A stretch of DNA of 64,000 bases from Variovorax sp. RA8 (GTDB lineage Bacteria; Pseudomonadota; Gammaproteobacteria; Burkholderiales; Burkholderiaceae_C), in contig NZ_LR594662.1 in assembly GCF_901827175.1 (NCBI RefSeq), positions 6,437,579 through 6,501,578 of the forward strand, written 5' to 3'. Each line of letters opens with the position of its first letter. Position 1 is the first letter of the stretch. Made by a program: the position numbers and the translations under genes. This document shows, one piece after another, positions 19,782 to 27,760 of this stretch. The notes beneath the pieces are model-generated. The model searched no databases and had not been told where the DNA came from. It saw only the letters and a program-made list of their open reading frames with translations.

Positions 19782-21815
19782 TTACGGCACGTTGGCAGTT
19801 CGGATATTGAAGGGCTTGCCTTCCATCGCAAAGCTGCCGCCGAATTCGATATTCACTCCGTTCGTCGGCTGCACGGGACAGCCGCCCGGGGGCTGGCAGG
19901 ACCAGGAGCCACCACGATTGGCGAAGATGACGGAACCATAGCGGTAGTTCGACACCTTTTTGCCGGCGTAGTCCGCAATACTCAGCACCATGTTGTCACT
20001 GGCGAAGTTGTCGGCGTCTTCCACCGCGATCGGGTCCACGATCCGCGAGTCCTGCAGGGTCCGCACCACGCTGCCGCTGTTGCCGTCAGACCCGAACCTC
20101 ACCCATTGGATCTTGCGATCGCCGCGCGAGGCCACCAGCACCTGCTGGTTCAGCGGCTCGATGGTCTTGTTCTCCGGATCGATCTTGGACATCGCGAGCG
20201 AGGTCGGATTCTTGCCGACGGGGACGCGGCCCTTCTCGGTCACGTCGGCCGCCAGCGTACCCGTGGGCACGTTGCCCAGGCCATAGATGCGCAGGGAGCC
20301 CGATTCGGTCGCAATCCACGCCCGGTGCACGTTGCCGAACAGGGTCGTCTTCACTGCCGTCGGACGGTCGTCCAGCGCCACGGTGGAGATCACCGTCGGC
20401 GTCTGCTGCGGCTTGTGCGCGAAGGTGTACGGCCACTGGCTGTCGGCCTGCCCCAGGTTCGTGAACTCCGTCGGGCCCGTACCGAAGTACACGCTGTTGA
20501 CGTAGCTGAACAGCGGCTTCAGGTCGATGAACGCAGCCTTCTTCTCCGACTTGGAGATGACGACCGCCACACCCGCCTTGGCATACCGGTTGGCATTGCT
20601 GCCCGAACCCGAGAACGTCGCGCGCTTGGCCGGGTCGGTCAGGGGCGAGTAGGTCTGGCCCATGAACTCTCCACCCTTCTCCGGCAGTGCCGTCTGGAAC
20701 TGGTCGAAGCCGGTGGTGACCGCGATTTCCGTCGGCGCGTTCATGCCAGGCAGGTCGATGTAGCCCAGCACCTTCATGAAGGCGATGTTGCCCATGTTCG
20801 GCAGGCCCGGATACACACCCATCCACTCATGCCACCAGTCGTACCACGCGTCGTAGCTGCCGTTCTTCGCGGAGTCGTAGGGGTTGCAGTTGTTGCACAG
20901 GCCGGCCAGCGAGATCACCGCCACCTGGCCCTTCATTGCCGTCGTGTCCCACACCGTCACCAGCGCGTATTCGCTGGTGTTGGTGATCGCTATGCCGGTC
21001 GGCACCTTGTTGGCAGGCAGTTTCACCGAGCCCTTGTTGTTTGCCGTGTTGCTGCCTGCGGTACCGATCAAGCCGTTCTGGAAAGCGACCAGCGAAGTCG
21101 AGCAGAAGCCCGTGCGGCCGCCGCAACGCGCCACCGCCACCGGGTCGCCGTTCGTGAGTCCGGCTGTCTTGTAGGTGCTGACGTTGTAGTTGGTGCGCCC
21201 GGCGCTGCCGTCCCACGCCGCAGCCTCCTGCCAGGGCAGCTGCGGCGCCTGCGCGAAGGTGTTGTGGTCGACCGCCGAGATCTGCAGATCGCCCACGCCC
21301 ATGCGCACGGCCGGGTTGTCGGCGACGAAGCCCACGTGGGCCTGGTTGGTCGAGTACAGGCCCGCATCGGCCAGGACCGGGCCGCCGACCTGCCAGGTGC
21401 CGGCGTGGTAGCTCATGGTCTGGTCGGCGCGCTGGTGCAGCGTCGGAATGCCGCCGTTGTCGACCGGTGCCGGGTTGCCGTAGCGGTACGCGATGCCCGC
21501 GTCCTTGGCGAACTGGGCAGCGGTCGCCTTGTAGGCATCAGCAGCGATAGCGCCGGAAGCGTCGATGACTTCGTTGGGAACGGGGGTCGTGCTGGCCGGA
21601 GCCTGGGTGCTCGGCGTGGCATTGGTGCCGGTACCGGCACCAGCGCCACTCGTGCCCGTCGTCGTGCCGGCGCCGGTGCCCGTGTCCGTCCCCGTGGCCG
21701 TTGCGCCGAGGGCGGCGAATCCGCCGCCGCCACCGCCGCCACCTCCTCCACAACCCGCAATGAGAGCGCTTGCGACCACGGTCAGCAGAAGCGCGCCTTT
21801 ATATGAAAACTTCAA
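19782..21815 (-). CDS. lipoprotein, paralogue 3 of 3, without cysteine modules
   Basis: A 677-residue lipoprotein with signal peptide and lipobox IAGC followed by a ten-residue Gly run. It then has a Gly/Thr-rich linker (TGTDTGTGAGTTTGTSG) in place of the cysteine modules and Ala-Pro tracts of its two paralogues. From about residue 85 it carries the same large C-terminal domain. The start is a TTG at 21815 (an adjacent TTG at 21818 is possible) with GGAGG about 8 bases upstream. It is probably closest to the ancestral form, with modules and linkers added in the other copies. Function unknown. A long stretch is identical at DNA level to paralogue 2. Confidence 0.8.
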   Translation of the reverse strand: MKFSYKGALLLTVVASALIAGCGGGGGGGGGGFAALGATATGTDTGTGAGTTTGTSGAGAGTGTNATPSTQAPASTTPVPNEVIDASGAIAADAYKATAAQFAKDAGIAYRYGNPAPVDNGGIPTLHQRADQTMSYHAGTWQVGGPVLADAGLYSTNQAHVGFVADNPAVRMGVGDLQISAVDHNTFAQAPQLPWQEAAAWDGSAGRTNYNVSTYKTAGLTNGDPVAVARCGGRTGFCSTSLVAFQNGLIGTAGSNTANNKGSVKLPANKVPTGIAITNTSEYALVTVWDTTAMKGQVAVISLAGLCNNCNPYDSAKNGSYDAWYDWWHEWMGVYPGLPNMGNIAFMKVLGYIDLPGMNAPTEIAVTTGFDQFQTALPEKGGEFMGQTYSPLTDPAKRATFSGSGSNANRYAKAGVAVVISKSEKKAAFIDLKPLFSYVNSVYFGTGPTEFTNLGQADSQWPYTFAHKPQQTPTVISTVALDDRPTAVKTTLFGNVHRAWIATESGSLRIYGLGNVPTGTLAADVTEKGRVPVGKNPTSLAMSKIDPENKTIEPLNQQVLVASRGDRKIQWVRFGSDGNSGSVVRTLQDSRIVDPIAVEDADNFASDNMVLSIADYAGKKVSNYRYGSVIFANRGGSWSCQPPGGCPVQPTNGVNIEFGGSFAMEGKPFNIRTANVP

Positions 21816-21846
21816 CAAAAATACCTCCAATTTGACAAGATAGTCA

Positions 21847-21876
21847 TTTGTACGTGGGCGTCCTCCTACAGGGCAA
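21847..21876 (-). promoter_or_regulatory. candidate promoter of lipoprotein gene 3
   Basis: On the minus strand TTGCCC, 18 bases, TACAAA, with TGCAAG just upstream, as before lipoprotein gene 2. The region also has to contain the divergent pepP promoter. Confidence 0.45.
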
Positions 21877-21952
21877 CTCTTCTTGCAAATGTTTTCGTGA
21901 TGTGTTTTCACTCTCCAGGAGAGTCGTTACAAAGGTATTGCATAGTCACGTT

Positions 21953-23338
21953 ATGACCGCAAATCATCAAACCCCCCGGCGTAAAGAACTTTCTTCTTAT
22001 TTGGGACCGGATGCGGTGGCCATCATCCCCACAGCGGTCGAGCGACCGCGCAACCGGGACACGGATTTCCTGTTCCGGCACGACAGCTACTTCTATTACC
22101 TGACGGGTTTCGGCGAGCCCAATGCCTCCCTGGTGCTCACCAGCGAGGGGCATGCCACCCTGTTCTGCGCCCCCAAGGACCTGGAGCGGGAGATCTGGGA
22201 CGGCTACCGCCTGGGACCCGACGCGGCACCGGCGGCACTGGGAGTCGACCAGGCTTTCTCGATCGAGGAACTCGACAGCCGCATGCCGAAGCTCCTGGAG
22301 AACAAGAAGACGGTGTGGTATCCCTTCGCGACGCACAAGGGACTGGAGTCGCGCGTCGACGGCTGGCTGTCGGCGGTACGCGCCAGGGTGCGCTACGGCG
22401 CGCTGTGCCCCGAGGAACAGCGCGACCTGTGCGGGCCGCTCGACGAGATGCGGCTGATCAAGGATGCGCACGAACAGGACACGATGCGCCGCGCGGCACA
22501 GATCAGCGCGCGCGCGCATGTTCGCGCGATGCAGCTGTCGGCGCGCATGCTTCGCGAAGGCCGCGACGTGCGCGAGTACCACCTCGATGCCGAGCTGCTG
22601 CACGAGTTCCGCCTCGGCGGCTCGCAGTACCCGGCCTACAACTCGATCGTGGCCGCCGGCGCCAACGCCTGCGTGCTGCACTACCGCGCCGACGTGGCGC
22701 CGGTCCGCGATGGCGAGCTGGTGCTGATCGACGCCGGCTGCGAGCTGGACGGCTACGCGAGCGATATCACCCGCACCTTTCCGGCCAACGGCATCTTCAC
22801 CGGCCCGCAGCGTGCGCTGTACGAGCTGGTGCTGGCAAGTCAAGACGCGGCGGTCGCCGCAACGCGAGCAGGCGCTCGCTTCAATGACCCTCATGAGGCC
22901 ACTGTGAAGGTGCTGTCGCAGGGGATGCTGGACCTGGGGCTGCTCGATGCGAACAAGGTGGGCGGTGTGGACGACGTGATCGAGAAGCGCGCCTACTTCG
23001 CCTTCTACATGCACCGCACCGGCCATTGGCTGGGCATGGACGTGCACGACTGCGGCAGCTATGTGGAGCCCACGCAGGCGGGGGAGGTCAGCGAGCGCAG
23101 GGACCCGCTGTCGAACGAGCTGATCAAGAACCGCCCCAGCCGTATCCTGAAGCCGGGCATGGTGCTGACCATCGAGCCGGGCATCTATGTGCGGCCGGGC
23201 GAAGGCGTGCCGGAGCAGTTCCACAACATCGGTATCCGCATCGAAGACGACGCGATCGTGACCGAAACAGGCTGCGAGCTGATCTCGCGCGGGGTGCCGG
23301 TCAAGCCGGACGAGATCGAGGCGCTGATGCGGGCCTAA
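21953..23338 (+). CDS. pepP: Xaa-Pro aminopeptidase (PepP)
   Basis: A 461-residue aminopeptidase P that releases the N-terminal residue before proline. The creatinase-type N-terminal domain covers about residues 1-170. The pita-bread catalytic domain has metal ligands in VLIDAGCELDGYASDITRTF near residue 261, HRTGHWLGMDVHD near residue 353, TIEPGIY near residue 405 and an IRIEDD segment near residue 428. ATG at 21953 is chosen over the longer frame because family members begin about here and the upstream extension is not conserved-looking. It is divergent from the lipoprotein genes; its stop overlaps the convergent zeta-like gene by 4 bases. Confidence 0.95.
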   Translation: MTANHQTPRRKELSSYLGPDAVAIIPTAVERPRNRDTDFLFRHDSYFYYLTGFGEPNASLVLTSEGHATLFCAPKDLEREIWDGYRLGPDAAPAALGVDQAFSIEELDSRMPKLLENKKTVWYPFATHKGLESRVDGWLSAVRARVRYGALCPEEQRDLCGPLDEMRLIKDAHEQDTMRRAAQISARAHVRAMQLSARMLREGRDVREYHLDAELLHEFRLGGSQYPAYNSIVAAGANACVLHYRADVAPVRDGELVLIDAGCELDGYASDITRTFPANGIFTGPQRALYELVLASQDAAVAATRAGARFNDPHEATVKVLSQGMLDLGLLDANKVGGVDDVIEKRAYFAFYMHRTGHWLGMDVHDCGSYVEPTQAGEVSERRDPLSNELIKNRPSRILKPGMVLTIEPGIYVRPGEGVPEQFHNIGIRIEDDAIVTETGCELISRGVPVKPDEIEALMRA

Positions 23339-23931
23339 GCCGCCCCCGCCGGGCCCAGCACCTTGCGTGCCCAGGCGGGCAGCCACGGGCCGTGGGGCCG
23401 CACCTGGCCACCGACGACCGAGGCCACCACGTGGGGCCCTCCGGTCTCGGTGTCCGCGGCGTCGAACAACATCGCGAGTTGCACCTCACGCACGGCCAGG
23501 CGCAGGTTCTCGAGGGTGCGCGGATAGCGCGCCAGGATCTTGTTCACGGGCACGTCGTGGCCGCCCTCGTGCACGCGCTGCTGAACCCGCTCCAGCAGGC
23601 GGCGCGGGTCGTCCAGGCACACCGCATAGAGCGCGACCTCGAATCCCGATGCCCGGGCCTCGGCGATGAGCTGCAGCTTGGACGGATGCGAGAACACGGT
23701 TTCGCTGACGAAGGCCTGCCCGGCCTCCAGGTGGGTCTTGCGCTGGACGTCGGCCCAGGCTCGCGCCGCCTCGGACCGGCGGACGGCATGGCGGATGTGG
23801 CCGAGCTGTTCGCGCTCGTACAGGTCGGCATTGACGAAGGGCAGTTGCGGGTAGCGCGGCTGGATCAGGTAACGGTACAGCGTCGACTTGCCGGCACCGT
23901 TCGGGCCGGCGATCAGATGGAGAACGGGCAT
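23335..23931 (-). CDS. zeta-toxin-like P-loop kinase
   Basis: A 198-residue P-loop protein resembling zeta/PezT toxins. Walker A GPNGAGKST is near residue 9, FVNADLYERE near residue 32 and FVSETVFSHPSK near residue 73, the last matching the substrate-side motif of zeta kinases. Zeta toxins phosphorylate UDP-N-acetyl sugars and block wall synthesis; that activity here is inferred. Its ATG shares one base with the stop of the upstream ParD-like gene, so the pair is translationally coupled. It lacks an epsilon-type antitoxin; the neighbour is the only candidate partner. It could instead be a housekeeping zeta-like kinase. Confidence 0.75.
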   Translation of the reverse strand: MPVLHLIAGPNGAGKSTLYRYLIQPRYPQLPFVNADLYEREQLGHIRHAVRRSEAARAWADVQRKTHLEAGQAFVSETVFSHPSKLQLIAEARASGFEVALYAVCLDDPRRLLERVQQRVHEGGHDVPVNKILARYPRTLENLRLAVREVQLAMLFDAADTETGGPHVVASVVGGQVRPHGPWLPAWARKVLGPAGAA

Positions 23932-24299
23932 CAGGCCGCGCGGCGGCTGCGCGGACGGGTCTGCGCCTTGGCGCGGTTCTCGGCCACCGCAGCCTTGGCA
24001 CGCTCGGCCAGCGCGCCGGACTGGGCGAGGGCCAGCACGTGGCCGTGCAGGGCGTCGAGCTCGGACGACAGCGCCGGCAGCGCCTCGCCGGCGACGGCGT
24101 AACGCGCCCCTTCCTCGCGCGCGATCAACGCCTGGCTGTCCTGGGTGGAGAGGCCGGTCTGCTCCAGCGCGCGGCCGAGGGTGGCCCAATACTCGATCTG
24201 GCTCGCCACCGAGCGTCGCATGGGCTGGGCCGCATCGCGCGCCTTGTCGACCAGCGCGGCCGGCAGCTTGACGGAAGCAAAGGGGGTTGGCGTGGGCAT
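23931..24299 (-). CDS. ParD-like antitoxin-type protein
   Basis: A 122-residue protein whose first 50 residues match the ParD-like family: a short beta strand (FASVKLPAALVDKAR) followed by helices with RRSVASQIEYWATLGRAL, a ribbon-helix-helix style DNA-binding fold. The C-terminal part is helical, ending in a basic tail that could contact the toxin or nucleic acid. An AGGAG site lies 6 bases before the ATG. Two palindromes directly upstream fit autoregulation. It is coupled to the zeta-like gene. ParD proteins usually partner ParE, so a zeta-like partner is unusual. Confidence 0.7.
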   Translation of the reverse strand: MPTPTPFASVKLPAALVDKARDAAQPMRRSVASQIEYWATLGRALEQTGLSTQDSQALIAREEGARYAVAGEALPALSSELDALHGHVLALAQSGALAERAKAAVAENRAKAQTRPRSRRAA

Positions 24300-24313
24300 G
24301 TGTCACTCCTGAT

Positions 24314-24349
24314 TGGCGCATTTTGCGCCATTGCGCAAACCCGCGCAAT
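24314..24349 (-). promoter_or_regulatory. two palindromes upstream of the ParD/zeta pair
   Basis: TGGCGCA-TTT-TGCGCCA (24314-24330) is followed at once by ATTGCGC-6-GCGCAAT (24330-24349). Both lie just upstream of the ParD-like start and reach the stop of the FAD oxidoreductase gene. Toxin-antitoxin operons are commonly repressed through such paired sites. Confidence 0.5.
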
Positions 24350-25939
24350 TCAGCGGCTGCGCGGCGGGGCTTCCCCTCCTGCGAGGTGACCGCGCACGAA
24401 GGCTTCCTCGAAGATCGAATAGCCCGACCAGTCGCTGTGCGCAAAGGCGAGGCGGCCGGCGGCGACGCGCTCCCGCGCCCCGAGCCGGGCGAGCAGTCCG
24501 GGCGCGGGGATGGCCATGGCGTGGCCGTAGCGCGTGATCTCGACGCGGGTGGCGAGCGCGGCAAGATCGGGATGAGGCAGCGACAGCTCGGCGAGCAGTT
24601 CGTCGCGCCAGCCGCCCCAGGGGCGATCCAGCAGCAGGCGCCGGCCGTCCGGGCCGTCGTAGGCGCTCGGGCCGAGCGGCCGGTACCAGCTCAGCACGGT
24701 GGCGCCCGGGGTCGGATCCAGCGCCTGGTGGCGCGCGTCGACATAGCCGAGCCCCCGCGTGCCATAGACCACGTTGTCCCAGCTCGGCGCCGCGCCCGGC
24801 CGGTCGGCCAGCGGCTCGCGCAGGTGCATGTTGGCCACGAGCCAGGGGGCATAGCGCAACGCGGCCGCGGCGTCGCGCAGCGGCGCGGGCGGGTTCTCCA
24901 CCACGCGGGCGGCGATGAAGGCCGGCAGCGCGACGATGCAGCGCTCCGCCTGCCAGCGCACCCGAACCCCGCTGGCGACATCGAAGGCCTCGACCTCGAC
25001 GCCCGAGCGGGTTTCGGCGATGCGCAGGACTCCATGGCCGGTCTTCAGGCGATCTCCCAGCGGCGCCGCGAGCCGCCGGGCGAGCCAGGCATTGCCCTCG
25101 GGCCAAGTCAGCACCGCGTCGCGCTCGGTGTCGTCGTCGCCCGGCGCATGGAAGCCGTGCCGGCTCGCGAAATAGTGGATGCCCGCCCAGGCCGAGACAT
25201 GGGCGCTGCCGGCGCCGTAGTCGTCGCGGCAGCAATAGTCCAGGTACCAGCGCAGCTGCGGATCGTCGAGGCCTTCGCGTTCGAGCCAGGCGGCGAAGGG
25301 CAGGGCGTCCAGTTCCAGCAGGCGCTGCGCGAGTGGCGCGCGCAGCGTCGGAAGGGCAAAGCGCGCCTCGCGCCGCAGGGCTTCCACGCGCCGCGAGAAC
25401 AGGCGGTACTGCGCCAGGGTGCGCTCATGCACGCCCTGCAGGGGCAGCAGGCCGTCCTGCCAGGCGCCCTGGAAGAACAAGCGCTCCTGTGGGCTGTGGC
25501 AGAGGTGACGTTCTTCGTACTCCCACCGGCCCGCCACGCGCCGGCGCAGGCCGAGCTCCTCGAGCAGGTCCTGCACCTCATGCGCCTCGTCGCCCGGCAG
25601 CGGCAGGTAGTGGGCGCCAAGCGGGCAGGCGATGCCGCCCAACTGGCCGCCGCGGCTGTTGCCGCCGGCCTGATCCTCGAGCTCGAGCAGCACGAAGTCG
25701 TCGATGCCGGCCATGCGCAGGGCGCGCGCGGCCGCCAGTCCCGCCACGCCGCCCCCGGCGATGAGGACGCGCGTGCGGCGCGTGACCGAGGGCGCCTCGC
25801 TGCGGCGCCACGCCTCGTCGCGCAGTGCGTGGCCGCGGGCGACATCGATGCCGGTGAAGCCGCCCTCGATCTCGTGCCGCGCGCCGCAGCCGCCAAACGC
25901 CAGGGCGCCGGCGGCACCGAAGAATGCGCGGCGCTTCAT
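24350..25939 (-). CDS. Tat-exported FAD-dependent oxidoreductase (amine oxidase-like)
   Basis: A 529-residue flavoprotein. The N terminus MKRRAFFGAAGALAFGGCG is a twin-arginine signal (RRAFFG) with a lipobox-like GGC, suggesting an exported, lipid-anchored enzyme. The dinucleotide fold VLIAGGGVAGLAAARAL is near residue 58, with the ribose-binding Glu about 25 residues later. The C-terminal segment AHSDWSGYSIFEEA resembles the FAD-closing motif of amine oxidases. The ATG overlaps the stop of the aminopropyltransferase-like gene by 4 bases, so the two are coupled. Oxidation of a polyamine or related amine is inferred from fold and neighbour. It ends the five-gene envelope-type cluster. Confidence 0.75.
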   Translation of the reverse strand: MKRRAFFGAAGALAFGGCGARHEIEGGFTGIDVARGHALRDEAWRRSEAPSVTRRTRVLIAGGGVAGLAAARALRMAGIDDFVLLELEDQAGGNSRGGQLGGIACPLGAHYLPLPGDEAHEVQDLLEELGLRRRVAGRWEYEERHLCHSPQERLFFQGAWQDGLLPLQGVHERTLAQYRLFSRRVEALRREARFALPTLRAPLAQRLLELDALPFAAWLEREGLDDPQLRWYLDYCCRDDYGAGSAHVSAWAGIHYFASRHGFHAPGDDDTERDAVLTWPEGNAWLARRLAAPLGDRLKTGHGVLRIAETRSGVEVEAFDVASGVRVRWQAERCIVALPAFIAARVVENPPAPLRDAAAALRYAPWLVANMHLREPLADRPGAAPSWDNVVYGTRGLGYVDARHQALDPTPGATVLSWYRPLGPSAYDGPDGRRLLLDRPWGGWRDELLAELSLPHPDLAALATRVEITRYGHAMAIPAPGLLARLGARERVAAGRLAFAHSDWSGYSIFEEAFVRGHLAGGEAPPRSR

Positions 25940-27501
25940 CCCCCGTGGCCGGAGACCTTGCCCCACTCCTGCTCGTAGGTGGTGACCAGGGTCTGGTTGG
26001 ACAGCCGGTTCACCTCGGCCGGTACGCGCGCCATGTCGCGCGGGAATTCGAACAGCTGGGGCAGCGCCGGCATGGTCAGGAAGCGGAGCCCCTCGGGCAG
26101 GGCCTCGGGCAGCCGGTAGGGCCTGCGGCCCGCCACCACGAAGCCCCATTCGCCGAAGCTGGGTACATGGGCGTGGTAGGGCGTCGCCACCAGGCCGACC
26201 GACTCGACGGTGGCGACCACGGTCCAGAAGCTCTTGCGGGCGACCAGCGGCGAGGTGGTCTGGATCACGGCATAGCCGCTGGCGGCCAACCGCCTGTCGA
26301 GCAAGGCGTAGAAGGAATTCGTGTAGAGCTTGCCGATCGCGAAATTGGTGGGATCGGGAAAGTCGACCACGATCACGTCGAACATCTCGCCGGCCTGCTG
26401 CAGCCACTGGAAGGCGTCGGTGTTGACGACCCGGACCTTCGGCGACTTGAGGGCACCGCCGTTGAGGGCGGCGAGCGTCTCGTGGTCGCTGAACAGCCGC
26501 GTCATGTTTGGATCGAGCTCGACCAGCGTGATGCTCTCCACCGAAGGGTACTTGAGGATCTCGCGCACCGCCATGCCGTCGCCGCCGCCGAGCACGGCCA
26601 CCTTCTTCGGTGCGCCCTGGGCCGCCATCGCCGGGTGCACCAGGGCCTCGTGGTAGCGGTACTCGTCGCGCTCGGCGAACTGCAGGTTGCCGTTGAGGAA
26701 GAGCCGGTGCCCGGCCCCGCCGCGCGTGACGACGATGCGCTGGTAGGGCGAGCTCTCGCTGAAGACGATGCGGTCTTGATAGAACTTGTCTTCCGCCAGC
26801 GTCGTGATGTGCCCCGCGAAGACGAAGGCGGCGGCCAGCGCGGCCAGTGCCAGCGCGCAGGCCAGCGCATGCGCGCCCACGCGGCGCAACTCGTGCCTGA
26901 AGAGCCACAGCGCCCACAGCGCCACCGCCGCATTCATGAGCCCGAAGAGCAGTCCGGTGCGGATCATGCCGAGCTGGGGCACGAGCAGCAGCGGGAAGGC
27001 AACCGACACCGCCAGCGCACCCAGGTAGTCGAAGGTCAGTACCTGCGAGACCAGGTCCTTGAGCATCACGTTGCGGCGCAGGATGCGCATGACCAGCGGG
27101 ATCTCGAGCCCGACCAGCGTTCCGACCACCAGCACCAGCCCGTAGAGCAAGAGGCGGAAGGCGCCGGGAATGTAGGCGTTGGCGATGAACAGCAGCGCCG
27201 GCAGCGCGCCGCCGATCACGGCCACCATCAGCTCGATGCGCAGAAAGTGAGCCGGCAGCTGGCGCTCGAAGTAGCGCGAGAGCCACGAACCCACGCCCAT
27301 TGCGAACAGGTAGGTGCCGATGACGGTGCTGAATTGCAGCACCGAGTCGCCGAGCAGGTACGAGCTGAGGGCCGCGGCGCTCAGCTCGTAGACCAGCCCG
27401 CAGGCCGCGACCACGAACACGCTGGCCAGCAGCGCGATCTCGACCGGCTGCGGGCCGCGCGCCGCCGTCGCGGGAGCCGGATCCAAGGCTGCCTCGCTCA
27501 T
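25936..27501 (-). CDS. membrane-fused spermidine synthase-like aminopropyltransferase
   Basis: A 521-residue fusion. The first 230 residues hold about seven membrane helices (for example VEIALLASVFVVAACGLVY and a pair around residues 190-235). The rest is a spermidine synthase-type domain with the AdoMet-site motif VLGGGDGMAVREIL near residue 291, VELDPNMTRLF near residue 313 and VVDFPDPTNFAIGKLY near residue 361. The residues equivalent to the catalytic Asp are kept. Its likely reaction is transfer of an aminopropyl group, with the donor made by the SpeD at 12728-13129; the acceptor is unknown and may be at the membrane. It is coupled to the FAD oxidoreductase and lies 16 bases after the DUF350 gene. 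Confidence 0.85.
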   Translation of the reverse strand: MSEAALDPAPATAARGPQPVEIALLASVFVVAACGLVYELSAAALSSYLLGDSVLQFSTVIGTYLFAMGVGSWLSRYFERQLPAHFLRIELMVAVIGGALPALLFIANAYIPGAFRLLLYGLVLVVGTLVGLEIPLVMRILRRNVMLKDLVSQVLTFDYLGALAVSVAFPLLLVPQLGMIRTGLLFGLMNAAVALWALWLFRHELRRVGAHALACALALAALAAAFVFAGHITTLAEDKFYQDRIVFSESSPYQRIVVTRGGAGHRLFLNGNLQFAERDEYRYHEALVHPAMAAQGAPKKVAVLGGGDGMAVREILKYPSVESITLVELDPNMTRLFSDHETLAALNGGALKSPKVRVVNTDAFQWLQQAGEMFDVIVVDFPDPTNFAIGKLYTNSFYALLDRRLAASGYAVIQTTSPLVARKSFWTVVATVESVGLVATPYHAHVPSFGEWGFVVAGRRPYRLPEALPEGLRFLTMPALPQLFEFPRDMARVPAEVNRLSNQTLVTTYEQEWGKVSGHGG

Positions 27502-27517
27502 CGACCGCCGCGACGAC

Positions 27518-27739
27518 TCAATGAATCGCGGCGGCGACGATGATGCTGATGCCCAGGCTCATCGCGGCCACGACCACGCCGAGCGCCACGTTCTGCTTCT
27601 CGACGATCTCCTGCCACAGGTCGTAGGGCGTGAGCTTGTCGATGAGCAGGAAGGTGATCCAGAACATCAGCACGCCGATGAGCGCGTAAAGGATCGAGCC
27701 CAGGAAGGCCGCGGGCCTTAGCCATTCAATTCCCAACAT
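27518..27739 (-). CDS. DUF350 (YjfL-like) small membrane protein
   Basis: A 73-residue protein with two membrane helices (about residues 9-34 and 48-72), typical of half-length DUF350 proteins. ATG at 27739 has a GGAGG site 5 bases upstream. DUF350 proteins cluster with PspA, SPFH, DUF4178 and SpeE-type genes in envelope-stress loci, as they do here. The function is unknown; a role as a small channel or scaffold is inference. It lies 21 bases after the DUF4178 gene. Confidence 0.85.
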   Translation of the reverse strand: MLGIEWLRPAAFLGSILYALIGVLMFWITFLLIDKLTPYDLWQEIVEKQNVALGVVVAAMSLGISIIVAAAIH

Positions 27740-27760
27740 GAGGACCTCCGGAAAAAAACG

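Noticed and set aside
25940..27286. Upstream extension of the FAD oxidoreductase frame giving a 978-residue product
   Set aside because: The extra part lies in the wrong frame of the aminopropyltransferase-like gene; the Tat signal start at 25939 and the 4-base overlap define the real gene.
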